Notes under the pieces: model-generated | What the model saw: only the letters and a program-made list of their open reading frames with translations | Database searches by the model: none | What the model was told of the DNA's origin: nothing | Shown here: positions 23,193 through 34,870 of the stretch, piece by piece | Layout: every line of letters starts with the position of its first letter | How positions within the stretch are numbered: position 1 is the first letter of the stretch | DNA from: Rhypophila decipiens | Lineage: Eukaryota; Ascomycota; Sordariomycetes; Sordariales; Naviculisporaceae | Length of the DNA: 64,000 bases | Assembly (NCBI GenBank): GCA_033297075.1 | Contig: MU858050.1 | Span: 667,042-731,041, forward strand | Direction of reading: 5' to 3' | Position numbers and translations under genes: made by a program

Positions 23193-25757
23193 TTATGGCC
23201 ATTCAGTAGGGCCAAACGTCTCCCCTGGTGCGAGTTTCGTCTTGACGGCCTTGCCGAGCATGTCGAGCGTCGACAATACCTCGCTGTTCCCAAACCACTC
23301 AGGGGCCTTGGTATGTGTCATGAACAACGCAAAGAAGATGACAATGGTCGAGCATAGCAGGCCAACGTCGAGCGCCGAAGACGTGACATAGTTGTACTGA
23401 AGCCACCAGCCCGACTTGCGGCGCCTGATGAAAAAGTTGAAGATGGTCCCGACAATTCCCCAGCAGTAGTAGATAAACACCGTCGCAGGCGGGAGCATGC
23501 CGGATCCACCAAAGACGAGCGGAAAGTTGACGTATCGCCAGATGGAGCGTGGGTATCGCCTGGCCAGGAGCCACGAGATTATCGGAGTGACGGCGCCGAC
23601 CAGCCAGAACCATTGTAAACTGCTGTAAAGTGCTTGGCCGGAGAACATGCGAGCCGGGCCGATGGCGCCCCAGATGACGGAAGCCGTGTAGAAGACCTTG
23701 GCCTGTGGACAGGTGAACTTGTTAGGCTGTGTGTCGGTGCAGATATCGGGAATGTTGCCCAGCGCCCAGTTCATGACGGCGATCTGGACGATTGCAGACC
23801 AGATGGACGCCACCAGCTGGGACGAGAACATGACCCGTGGCGGGACCTTCATGTAATGGCCGAGCTTCAGGTCCTGGGTGAAGTAGAGGGCCTGGGACAT
23901 GACCAGGTACCCATAGTTCTTGAACATCATCATGGCGAGAGGGCGCCCCGGGACCATGTAGCCGACGATGTACTCGGTCAAAACGTTGAGACCGAGCTGG
24001 AAGTTTGTGATGGCCTGCACGATGCCGATCGGAATCGTCCATATCATCGGGATAGCCAGGCAAATGATAAAGGCCCACCAGGGAAGGCTGGTATCCCACG
24101 CACAAACCACCACGAAGGAGAGCGCAAGCATGACGGCGAACAGGACAATGTACCACCAGTCCTCGGCATCACGATACTTCTTCATCAAGCGCATGTGGAC
24201 ATCATCCTCCTGGTGGCGGGCCAGCTTCCATTGTGCCCAGATGGTTTTGCCGTAGTAAAGAGCGACGTGTACGATGACGGCGGCCACAGCGGCGAAGGAC
24301 AGGCCATACGCAATGGCGAACTGAGTCGATAGGTAAAGTGGCGAGTATGCATGGTATTTCTCCTCGTCGAAATGGAAGTTCTCGTCCAGCACCGATTTGG
24401 CGTCATAATAATGGCCCGAGTTGTCGTAGGCATGATAATTCTGGACAGGGAGGTAGTCCGAATACCACATGCCCGTGTAGCGAATTGCGGCGGATACGAT
24501 CACAAAGAAGATGGTAATGCCCCCCAAAATGTTCGAGATGGCATGGAACGGAGTGACGAGTGGAGACTGGAGGTACCCAGAGATGATTGTCCAGTCCTGA
24601 ACGTCTTGTTAGCGAGAAAATACACCAGTTCACCGCCTTGTACAATACTCACAAAGGTCAAAGGGAACAAGCCATAGCCGCTCTGTCCACCAAAGATTTG
24701 GTTGACGATGACGCTGTCGGGCCAGATCCATGTGAGCCAGCAGAACCAGGCCAATCCTTGAAACAGGTATCCTGGGAACCAATACCACAGGAAGGACCCC
24801 GAGAATACAATCAAGAACCATCGGTAGCGGCTGATACTCCAACCATTTGTCCTCGCTGGGTCCGATGGGGAGTGGTCGTGCAGGGTGTAAAAAAGAGTGC
24901 AGTTGACCAGATCAGCCGGCCAGATCATGGCTGCGGGCCAGACCAGGAAACGCCTCGCAAGGCCGGCGAGTCCGTAACCCGTACATAACGTCGTGATGCC
25001 GAAAAGGAGATGGAAACCCCATCCAAAATGCTGCCCGTAAAACTTTTCCTGTGCTACTATCACATCTGTAGCATAGAGCGCGCCGCCACCATACGCCGCC
25101 TAGACGCTTAGAGTTAGCTTGCCAGCCTCTTGTTCCGGACAGCACAAAGATCGACGTACATTAGACATTACCACAATGACGACATGTTCTTTGTAGTTGA
25201 AGGGACCTGGTCGAAAGTTGAACTTTAGCCCGAACACGTTGAATGTTCTATCAGGGAAGATGAAATCCCATCCGAGTCCGAGTGGGTATGCCACCAGTTG
25301 AATTGTCAAGGTCGTGAGCAAGATGGAAGGGTTCCTCAGCGACAGGAGCATATTCACGGCCGACCCTATAGTACAAAGAAAGAGCCCGATAGTCCAAGCT
25401 CTGATGGTGTTGGCGGGCATATCGGCATCTGTGTTCCGCACCGATGCTCGTACCTGGATGGCAGTCAGTACTTGCGACGATATCTTCGAGAGCGAGCCTG
25501 CTCACTTCTGGGTATGGTGAGTTATCCTCGGCCAGAATCTGCTCGATTTCGGCGCCCTTTTCGACATTCGCAGTGTTGAGGGCAGTCTCGACCTCGTCCA
25601 ACTCTTCTAGGGGCAAATTCGGGTCCAATCGGTGCATCTTCTCGAAATGTTTGAGCGAATTCAGCAAGTCGACCCCTGATTCTCCCACCGACCCATCATC
25701 TTTATCTGGCATCACATCCCCTTGGCGAACATGACGGCGGAGAAATTTGAGCACCAT
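23193..25757 (-). CDS. OPT-family oligopeptide transporter
   Basis: Four exons on the minus strand: 25757-25506, 25453-25160, 25099-24653 and 24596-23193 (2397 nt, 798 aa). All introns are 52-60 bp and all junctions are phase 0. ATG 25757 (MVLKFLRRHVRQGD) is used. The frame stays open for 15 codons upstream to a TGA, so a further 5' exon is possible. The cytosolic N-terminus ends in DNSPYPE; many hydrophobic helices follow. Family features include RPGPFNYKEHVVIVVMSNAA, LVWPAAMIWPADLVNCTLFY and EDDVHMRLMKKYRDAEDWW. OPT proteins are proton-coupled importers of tetra/pentapeptides or glutathione-like substrates at the plasma membrane. The actual substrate cannot be read from sequence. Length is typical. 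Confidence 0.9.
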
Positions 25758-28700
25758 GTTGCCGTCGATCTGTGGGCGTAGAGCAAACTCTTCGTCTTCG
25801 TATCAGGTCTCGCTTTCCACGCCAGAAAGCCAAAGCTGGAGAACAGCAATCGGGCTGGAGGCGTGGGCGTACTCGGTGATGTGGATAGTCCGTCCAGGCA
25901 AGAAACAGGCGTGGTTTATTATTGTATGGCCACCTTGTTCATGGCTGGCTCGTTGTCTGCACCGTTCAGCGCCGGGCGTGGTGGACGTGATGCATCGAGG
26001 AGAGCGCTGCGGGTTGGGGTGACGATGAAAACGAGGCACGGGGGACGGGACGCTGGGAATATGGGGGGTGGGATGTGATATGGCGAGGTGGACTCTCACT
26101 GGAGAGCGTTGGTGGAGGGGTCAGAGATAGGGACTCCAGGGTTCGTCGAGGCACCAAACCCGTTCAATTCGCTCCTCCGTGTGAGTGGCGGACACGAACA
26201 TGGGTGCATTGTACGCCCAGCCCAGTCGATTGCTCCGCTAGACTCCCTCAACCCCAGTGTAAGGAGTACCCGTCCATGCAAAGAGTACAGTAGTCCGTAT
26301 GGTATCCGTACGGGGCGGGAGTAATGGTGGGAATGCGTCCTGATTGTGGCCACTAACTATCACGGAAGATACAGCCCCAGCAATCAACGACCTGCCTAAA
26401 TTGGATGGAAGGCTGGTTCCATGGGTCGGCTTGCCGATGAGGTGACAGGGAGACAGGGGTGGGTGTCTACGAAGCGGGGGTCAGCTTGGCCTCGGCCGTC
26501 TCTTCTGCGAGAGAGACCTGGGGGATCGGGGCAGGCATGTTATTTTTCTCCTGCATGCTCAACTCGTGGAAACCCCATCAGTTGGCCCTGCTGCAGCCCT
26601 CTTCTCCACGACAGCTGGATGGAGCTCAGAAAATGCGTACCGTACTGATACTGTGGTCGAGAAGGATGTACACCTCTTGCGGGTTCGGAGGAGACGAACC
26701 CCTCCGTTCACGATGCGACAGCGATGGAGTGGACTAACCATACGGAGCATCCCGAAGCTCAACCAAGTTAGGTGTGCCCAGAGGGTTGATGTCTTGATGA
26801 AAGGGCCGACAGTGTGGTTGGAGTTTGTGAATGGTACACGATGGACCCCTTTGAAGACAATGCTCTAGTGAAATTGGTCTTTTGACTTGTCCCTTGCCAA
26901 CGGAAAGATGGAAAACTTCGCAACCAAGCGATGTTACATCCACTTTCTCGCGCCTTTCAATGGCTCCAAATTGACTGCAGCTGTTCAGCTTGTGCTGGCA
27001 GAAGGCGGCGTTCAACAAAAAGACTTGCCCTCCTCCTGCCCTCCATGACCAAAATGGACTATGTGCTCGCTTGCCAGGTTGTGACTTGCCACTCTGTTTT
27101 TTTCCCTTTTGGTTGTCCAAGTCGGAGATGGAGGGCTGGATGGATGGATGCATGCATCGCAATATCTGTCAACCAATGACAGGGTCGACTCTCCATGCCG
27201 TCAATTCAAGGTACAGCACACTGGCCGGCGTCTTACCAAGGAAGCCGCCCGCATTTTGTCTCCACAGCGGCCGAGGACTAAGTTTCTCGGCACCTCTCCT
27301 ATCGTCGGACTCGTTACGGGGTCGCGATATGGTCCCTTCGGCCCCGATAGTCTGGAAATAAAGACATGAGATGAAAGGACTGGCGATCGGTTATAAACAC
27401 TGCATGTGAGTCTGTGAGTTGAAAAGGGGCAACATTTATCACTCCACATTAGCACTCACGCTATTATGCAACGGTTTTGGTGTGGAGCACAGATCTCGCC
27501 GTGACTTTTGAGTTTAAGATAAGAAGTGCCCGAGGAAGCCGTTGACAACAGAACTTCTGTTCTTCGTGCCTTCTAAAGGCTGGGCGCGCAGATATACGCA
27601 GCTTGGCTCTAACGCTGTTTGGCTTATTTCTCCAGCCAAGAGCTAAGGCTTGCTTGTGCCTGTGGCTCTCGGTCAACTTCCAGGGTTAGTTAGGTAACTT
27701 GTCCCCTACCTACATCACGGACGACCAATCAGGAGGTGCAGTTTTTACCTGATCCTATCAGTTCCGGTCGACAGTCGAAGCATTTTCTTTAGTAAATAAC
27801 GAGTACCGGTAGACGTTATCTTGATACTAACTATACCTACTGATCGTGATAGGCGAGTAAGTCAAACAGACCTACCCCGAAGATCCAAAGTTGACCTCAG
27901 GATGATCAACCAAATTTGATCCCAACATAGTCTGTTTCCTGAGCCTCGTCACATGTTTTGGGCTGGACGGATGAGAATGATGAGCTGATGTGAGGCAGGG
28001 GTTGCTTTCTTATTGTGACCACAAGCGAAGCCTGGTCAGGTGAGGCAAGATTATCACAAAGTGTAAAGATGTCACTCAGCCTCGCTCTTTCCCATCGTAC
28101 GACAAGATAAGAGCAATGTGTTTGTAGAAAATGTTGACCGCAATGGGCTGCATGCGCAGCTACAGTACACTATTCCGTACAACCGGAAACCCAGGAGTTT
28201 GGATATGTATTGCCCAGCAATCGGTAATCACGCAACGCTCGGGGACTGGAACTCCAACAGAGTGGATTATACATGTCAGATTGGTAGTAAGTAACCACCC
28301 ATCCATCTTGACCGGGTTCGATAGTAGAGAGATTTACAATCCCAACATCTCCATGTCCAGATCCGGACCTCGATACTTACATACCCACGAGTCACGGTGT
28401 CACTCGAGTCCCGGCTGTGAATCCACAAGACACATTTTACTCCGTACACTACACGCACCAAAAGTCTGGACTCTTCCCCAACTTACCAGCGAACCAAATC
28501 GAACCCTAACCAGCCATTTTCAGGTTCCGGGCCGGGGTGCCAGCGCGGGGCCATGGTTGCGGGCAGAGGCGAGAGACTGTGTGTGCAATGGCAATCCCGT
28601 CCGTCCACCAAAATAGCAGCGCATAAATTGGAACAAAACCTCTTCTTCTCCCGGCTATTTGCAAATATATTAACTCGGTGCTACCATAGGCGTGGTCGTC

Positions 28701-29921
28701 GGCCGTGCTGGTGCATGGCCACCCACGATGCGAGAGCACATGGGCCTTGTGTCTCCCCACCTTCACATCTTGGCAAATGTTCTACACGTGTAGATGTCTA
28801 GCAGATCATGCTTTGCTTTATCGAATTTTTGTTGGTACACTACGGCGCGGTTCTTGTCAAGAAAGCCAGTACAGATATTTATCTGATGTGAGCCGCATTA
28901 GATTATCCATCTGTATACGTGTATAGCTCCAAGTACCGTAGGACGGACCTCTATTGGTCGCAATATTCGGGCGTTGGGGGGAAAAGGGTCCAGACCAGGC
29001 TTATTGGCCTTCTCCCAAGACCCCGAAGAGGAACAAAGTGCTATCTCTACCAGCCTTGAAGAAAAAATCCCAAACATAATAGCGGTGTCACTTTTCACCG
29101 TCGATGTCTCCCAAGACTTTCTTGGCTGCTGCTGTTCTCTTCATCTGTCATCACGAAGGCCTCACACATCATTACCACGAACCGAGTCTCATGTGCTTGG
29201 CTCTGGCAGAAGATGTACACAGCCCTAGCAGCTTGTTGAAAGGATAGAAATAGACACAGTCGACCGGAATGGATGCCAGCCAATCTGTCTCGCTCCAACC
29301 TTGGGTCATCCTTCCCAGATGTTGTCGTGGGGATTGTGCGTGCGACAACAAGAAAGCACCGTATTAATTGGCCCGAGCAGAAATCTGGCCGCATCGGGAA
29401 CGGCTCGATATGAATATGCCTCCATCGTCAAAACCTCGAGGATGATCCTCCTGACGATGATGACAAGCACATTCCTTCCCCGCAATCCCACTGACTGCCT
29501 GCCATTCATTCAGTAACATAGTGTGCAACTCTACAAAATGTCGGCCATGAAGAAACGAGATATCCGTACCCCTGACGACAGATTGAGTCGAGAGTACGGA
29601 TATATAGGTATGCATCTACTCCGATTTTCCCGGTATATTTAGTATATATATATACCATCGCAATACCGGTTGTTTGTCATGGAAGAACGATGGGTATCAA
29701 GACTTGCGTCATTCTGCTCTTCAACGGCACGCGAGGTACAAAAGATCGCCTGGTCTCACCCATTGTTGTTGCTAAAGCAACGACACCAGCAATGCAGTGC
29801 ACATCTGAGACGACAAATTGACCAAACAATGACAAAATGAAAGATAAAAGAGGTAAAGAACTAGAAATAAATGAATGAGTGGGTGACGAAATAAAAATCA
29901 ATTAGAAAAAAGAAAACACAT
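25758..29921. other. 4.2-kb gene-poor region
   Basis: No ATG-led frame has a recognisable domain, and I could not build a spliced model. The first few hundred bases upstream of 25757 include the transporter promoter. Short tandem GGAT/TGCA runs occur near 27140-27160. It could hold non-coding transcripts or decayed repeats that I cannot identify by eye. Confidence 0.45.
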
Positions 29922-30011
29922 TGCGGTTTATGTGGATCGAACACATGACCTTCAGATTTCATGAGTGAAGTGGACTTCAGTCTGACGCTCTCCCAACTGA
30001 GCTAAACCCGC
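29922..30011 (-). tRNA. tRNA-Phe (GAA) with 17-nt intron
   Basis: Minus-strand cloverleaf of 73 nt after removing an intron. Acceptor GCGGGTT, D arm GCTC/GAGC, anticodon stem TCAGA/TCTGA, anticodon GAA at 29978-29976, T arm ATGTG-TTCGATC-CACAT, discriminator A. The intron (29974-29958) sits one base 3' of the anticodon, the standard eukaryotic position, and its CTTCA can pair with TGAAG of the anticodon loop as in other pre-tRNAs. One acceptor pair, G5-A68, is a mismatch. A T-run follows the 3' end on the minus strand (29910-29903). Confidence 0.92.
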
Positions 30012-30516
30012 TGCTGACAAAGATTGATGTTAGTTTGGCTACCTCTTTCACCCTAAGAGGCACACAGTTAGCAATCGGTACCAAACTCTTCTTCCGTGCT
30101 CTCTCAACACCCCTTTCATGACATGCGATCAGAGAAAGAGTTATATATAACTTAAGCTTCATTTTAAGCCTTTTCTCTTAATTCTTTTTTTTACATTTCT
30201 AATAATTAGTCAAGGCTTTATAAAGACCAGCAAACCCACTTGGTCCCGAGTCATTCCGACCTGCGAGAGTCGATCGACCTCTCCTTCCTTAAATTCATTA
30301 ACATCAGGTAATTATGCCCAACAACCAAGTAAGAGGACGGACGACCTGTTCCAAGCACTCTGCCTTCCGATGGAGAGCTAGAGCACCGAAAGGCCAAGCC
30401 TACCTTTGTCGAATAGTTCGGCCCTTCTTTTACCCACGTGCAAAGAACTTCGAGTTCTAATACATATACCTAGATATAGGTAACTGCTTCCCCACGTAAC
30501 ATGTTGTGAAGGAATG

Positions 30517-30531
30517 TATATATATATATAT
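30517..30531. repeat. (TA)n microsatellite
   Basis: Seven TA units plus one base in an AT-rich intergenic stretch. Confidence 0.85.
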
Positions 30532-31284
30532 GAGACATTGTGTGTGTGATCAGTATTGTCGAGTACATATATGTACTTGTCGAGTAGTATTTGTACATAG
30601 GGATTTAGAATCCTAATATAATAATTATATAGAGTTGTGGACAGACAGGATGCATGCAGTCATGACATGGCCATGTGATGCGATTGCCTCTCCTCGGCTA
30701 CATGTAACTACCTGTAAACTCTTTCTGTCTGACATGGTGGTCGTGAGTTTAAACTCGATCCTTTCTTGAGGTTTTCTACTATTCGTGACTTGTTACTTTG
30801 GTGATCGTCTAACAAATACCACATCTTCAGTCGGCGGCGACATGTCTGGCCAATATCAGCTACATACATACACATACATACGTGAGGTTCTATGTGCGTG
30901 CTCGTCTTGATGCAAGTCAACACACAAAGTATGATTCACTCACTTGGTACATGTAATTTGGGGCTGCTGAAGCAACGTGAGATGAACACATATAGACACA
31001 ATAATAATAATCTAGTTTTGAGTTTCTCTTTTCCAGCCGGCTCGACAGCCCGGGCATACATCATTCATGTTATGTTATGTGTTTTATAACTTTCACCACC
31101 ACCACCAGTATGGTTGGTACCTCTCACCTTTTTACACAGATGTACTTTAATACATATTGAAAAGACCAAAACTTTTGGTTCACTCATCCCACTCCTGATG
31201 CTGGTGGTACATGCCAGTGTATACCTCGTACAAGCCTCCAGAGAGTGCGCCCACCCATGCCCATGCCCATCCATATCCATCTAT

Positions 31285-31300
31285 GTAGGTAGGTAGGTAG
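31285..31300. repeat. (GTAG)4 microsatellite
   Basis: Four perfect tetranucleotide units, directly after an imperfect CCATnC-type repeat. Confidence 0.85.
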
Positions 31301-31386
31301 TCTAATAATGGTATCATAAACATAATAAAATATCATAACAATCATCAAACCCTTCATGTTACTTGGTTCAAATGAATGTATCGTCA

Positions 31387-31409
31387 TCGTCGTCGTCGTC
31401 GTCGTCGTC
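31387..31409. repeat. (TCG)7 microsatellite
   Basis: Seven perfect TCG units just beyond the 3' end of the disordered-protein gene. Confidence 0.9.
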
Positions 31410-31455
31410 AAAAACTCATAACCCCATCTCCAATATACCCAGTGGTGAGGGCAAG

Positions 31456-31480
31456 CAGGTCAGGTCAGGTCAGGTCAGGT
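31456..31480. repeat. (CAGGT)5 minisatellite at the 3' end of a gene
   Basis: Five perfect CAGGT units. On the minus strand this is ACCTG repeated, and it overlaps the stop codon of the 31475-32956 gene by six bases, so copy-number change could alter the C-terminus or the 3' UTR. Confidence 0.9.
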
Positions 31481-32956
31481 ACTGCTGCCCCTTCTTCCCA
31501 AAAAGCGACCAAAAAACAGCTCACTGCCCTGCCGACTGCGACTCAACAACCAAGGCCTGGAACTGGTAGACCGACCACCTTCCTTGACGTTACTTTGTTG
31601 TCGTGTACCTTCCGAACCGGCGCCCAAGACCCCAGCAGATGTACTCGGTCGCATGGCAGCAGAACCGAGTAGCCCAACAGTCCCGGTAGTGACTGCCCTC
31701 TCCCTCTGCTGCGGTCGGGAACTTCCACCCGTCTTAATGAGCAGATTGCTTGTGGATGATGATGATGTCGTTGTGGTTGTTGATAGACCGTCACTGACAC
31801 TCCGCTGGTGATTCAGTCTCGCCTGCACCTGTGCCTGTGCCTTGGTCATTCCATTCCTGTCCCGATGCTGAGTCAGGCCGCGAACAAGACGGCGAGCAAG
31901 ACCGCGATTGTTGGGGACATGCTCGTCATCTTCGTCGTCTGAGAACTCGAATACCGAGACATTTTGAGGAGGTGCTGCTGCTGCTGCTGCTGGGACAGGA
32001 CGATTAACGTGGACAGTCTGGCTCTGCGAATACTGGTGCTTGTATGGCGGTGTTGTCGTCTTCCTTTGTATTGTGGATGATGACAGCAGAGGGAGAGATT
32101 GAGTAGGTGTTTTTGAGATTGATCGCTTGTGTTGTTGGTTTTGTGTGGCCCCCCAGACCCGACGGACGCTTGCTCGTTTCTCATCGGGTGTCTTGGGAAG
32201 AGGTTTTGTATGCAGAGTTGAAGCTGTTAATATGGTTGTTGTCCTGGCTCTACCTTGTGGCCTGGGAGTTGCGGGTAGTGGTCTCCGTGGTGCTGGCCTT
32301 GGTGTCGGAGCTGCGTCCACGAGTCTTATCGTCTTGGCTGCCATGCTGACCTTTTTGGGCTTTGTAGGCGAGGCTGGAGCTTGTGAATCCGTCTCATTCT
32401 CAATGGATTCCTTTGGGAGAGATGACCTTCGAGGCGGCGTCGTAGGCGGGCCGTCATGTTTGGAGGGGAAAAGGGAATATGATGCCCTGGGAGGGGGAGC
32501 CTTGGAACTAGTCTGTCGTTTATTTGGAGAAGATGTAGTAAGAGGCAGTGGCCAGGTAGAATCCCGCTGGCTGAGTTGGCTTCCTGCTCGATCCCGCTGC
32601 CCTTCCTGGCTCGTCAATGGGACTTGTGTCGTCTCGAGCAGTGCTGGATATTGTCTTCCACCACCAAGTTCCTCATGCACCCGGGCTTGCCAGAACGAAT
32701 CCCACAAGTCGGTGCCCCCTACTGGTATGGCATGGGACTGATAGTCGTCTTCTGTAGAGACATCGGAGCCTTGATCTTCTATCATCCCTGGCATCGAATC
32801 GTCAGATCCGGTCGAACCCCGGCGGACTTCATATTGAGGTATGAAGAAGAATGGGGATTCGGGACGGGGGTAAGAGTAGTTTGACACTTGGGAGGGTCTT
32901 CGTTCTTTGAGTGGAGGGATGGACAGTTCCTCCGAAAGCTTTGTTGGTCCGTTCAT
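31475..32956 (-). CDS. Disordered Ser/Thr/Pro-rich protein, function unknown
   Basis: Single exon of 493 aa from ATG 32956 (MNGPTKLSEELSIPPLKERR). I recognise no domain. The N-terminal 100 residues have a mixed pattern (PESPFFFIPQYEVRRGS, DLWDSFWQARVHEELGG) that may be a short conserved module. The rest is disordered: Pro-rich SH3-like stretches (APRRPLPATPRP, KPLPKTPDE), a poly-Ala run from a CTG tract near 31973-31993, an acidic patch (EFSDDEDDEHVPN) and a Ser/Thr homopolymer run. The C-terminus is Arg/Ser-rich. The long ATG-led frame with coherent codon use over 1.5 kb argues for a real gene; such proteins are usually lineage-restricted regulators or scaffolds, but that is inference. Confidence 0.7.
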   Translation of the reverse strand: MNGPTKLSEELSIPPLKERRPSQVSNYSYPRPESPFFFIPQYEVRRGSTGSDDSMPGMIEDQGSDVSTEDDYQSHAIPVGGTDLWDSFWQARVHEELGGGRQYPALLETTQVPLTSQEGQRDRAGSQLSQRDSTWPLPLTTSSPNKRQTSSKAPPPRASYSLFPSKHDGPPTTPPRRSSLPKESIENETDSQAPASPTKPKKVSMAAKTIRLVDAAPTPRPAPRRPLPATPRPQGRARTTTILTASTLHTKPLPKTPDEKRASVRRVWGATQNQQHKRSISKTPTQSLPLLSSSTIQRKTTTPPYKHQYSQSQTVHVNRPVPAAAAAAPPQNVSVFEFSDDEDDEHVPNNRGLARRLVRGLTQHRDRNGMTKAQAQVQARLNHQRSVSDGLSTTTTTSSSSTSNLLIKTGGSSRPQQRERAVTTGTVGLLGSAAMRPSTSAGVLGAGSEGTRQQSNVKEGGRSTSSRPWLLSRSRQGSELFFGRFLGRRGSST

Positions 32957-34862
32957 CTTGGATGATGGCGGCAGAACACCGAGACTCGGGAGAGAAGATA
33001 ATCACCGGAGCCCAGGGACCGAAGATAGTGTTGAGGTTTGAGAGTGTGATGATACCAAAAGGGATCCGGGAACTGGCGGAATAATATATAATATCGGGGT
33101 GCTTGGCGGATAGTAAGGAGATGTCTGAAGCTCCTATATTCTAGATACGTCTTCTTGCTGTAAGTCTGGAACCGGGATACGGGGCAGCGAAAGCATAGAC
33201 CACGCATATATATCCCTGTTCTTCCAGCGGTGCCACGCAGGGAAGGATGTTACACTTGGTTGTCCAAAACGGGCCAAACATAAACAAGGTTAGGGAGGAA
33301 GACGTAGGAATGTCCCTGGTGGCGTGGATGTGGGGAGGGGGAGGGGCATACAATTCTGGTCAGGGATAAGTCTGCCAGATATGTAGTAAGGCTTGTAGCT
33401 CGACATGACGAGGTGGTCCGCGCCCAGGAATGTGTAAAGGCATATCCAGATGGCCCAATGACAGCTTGAGGGAAGCCTTCTCGGTTTGACTCCGATTCGG
33501 CAACGTGAGCTGCTGCCAACTGCAGAGAGGCTGATACGAGGCTTTCAAACCTACAGCATCTCTGCAGCGGGGGCGAGTAAAGGGACTGTCGATCGAACAT
33601 ATGGGATGTTTGCGGGGGGGCAAGGCAAACGGCAGCCGTACGGCAAAGGGGAGGCCCCGTAGGGATGAGTGCTGTTTGTCGACGAGCTTGTGCCCCGTTT
33701 CATTCCTGGTTTGAGGGGGTTGGGATGGAGAGCAAGAAAGAGAAGTCTCTGTAGACTCTAGAGTTGTCTTTTCATGACAAACCTTGACCAAGTTTACCAG
33801 CTTTTTCGCTGCAGAGCTTGGGCAACCAAATACCACCGAGCGCCGAGACATATGCATAGCCCATGTACTGTACTCGAGTATATACACCTCACTGCAAGGC
33901 TAAAGAAGACAGCGAACCACAGCCGCGCAATGAGAGACACTCGCCTCCACACTTTGCGATTACCGACGTCGATCTCCCGAGGCCTTGACCTCAGAGGCTT
34001 AAGATGTCTGAGACAAAATTACATGATCGTGAGGTTGGAAAAAGAAAGGCTTGCAGTAAAGGCTGGGACGCCGTTGTCAACTTGGCTGCCGTTGACATCA
34101 ATGAGCAGTCCAGTTTGAGAAATAAAAATGACCAAGAACGGCGTTTGATGCTTGCCATATTTGTGTAAAGGCGAGGGAGGTGCAACTCGAAGTCGAGACA
34201 AACATAGCACTGCGTATGCGGCATTCCCAATTGAGAAATCGCGCGGCATGTGTGTCTCTGAAAAGTTTTTGCTCTCTTTTTGGTCAGTTAAGAAAGTATG
34301 AGGGGAAAAAAAACGCTGGGAGGCAGGAAGGAGAACAGGGAAGGATCGACAATGCGTCATGTCATGTTAGGTAACCTGTATCCGTAACCGTCCATTGCTC
34401 CTATCAGATTTCTTTCTCCTACCTGCCACGATAGGTATCACACGCACGACACAGACACCCGACATCCGGAGAGTCAGGAAGGTCCCCGGAAGGCACAGAG
34501 AAAGCTAGCTGCCTAGCATGTGGTGGTGGTCGTGGAAAAGGTCAGGTAGTAGTTGAGCTGAAAGGTGTGATGTGTGGGAAGGTAGGTGGTACAGCGGACG
34601 AATTGGAAACCCTTTCCCACATGTCGGTAACTGCTACCGAAACCCTCGTCACCAACGCCTTATCTCACGTCTCTCTCGAATGTCAGACGATTCAGCTTAC
34701 TTTGACGTCCCGAGTCGATACTGGAGGGGTGCGGCGCAGTTCGATTACTATGCTGTCGTCACAAGATTCTGCCCCTCAGAGACTCGCTCGCCGCAATCTG
34801 GCGTCTCATGTATCTACTTGCCCCTCAAGGAGCTTCAAGAGCTCCGGTCGGAAGCTTGAGCT
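32957..34862. other. Intergenic, 1.9 kb
   Basis: No supported gene. The part near 32957 should be the promoter of the disordered-protein gene. The longest frame (33360-33887, minus) has no domain and low coding character. Confidence 0.5.
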
Positions 34863-34870
34863 TGTTGGAT
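34863..34870. repeat. Left 8-bp target-site duplication
   Basis: TGTTGGAT immediately outside the left terminal inverted repeat; the identical octamer lies at 35381-35388. Confidence 0.8.

Larger units (their letters stand above)
30012..31474. other. Gene-poor region rich in simple repeats
   Basis: No supported gene. It contains TA, GTAG, TCG and CAGGT microsatellites (listed separately), a CCCATG-like run near 31255-31280 and several short AT-rich stretches. Confidence 0.5.

Noticed and set aside
33360..33887. 175-codon minus-strand open frame
   Set aside because: It is ATG-led but shows no domain, has mixed composition unlike the neighbouring genes, and no supporting splice structure.
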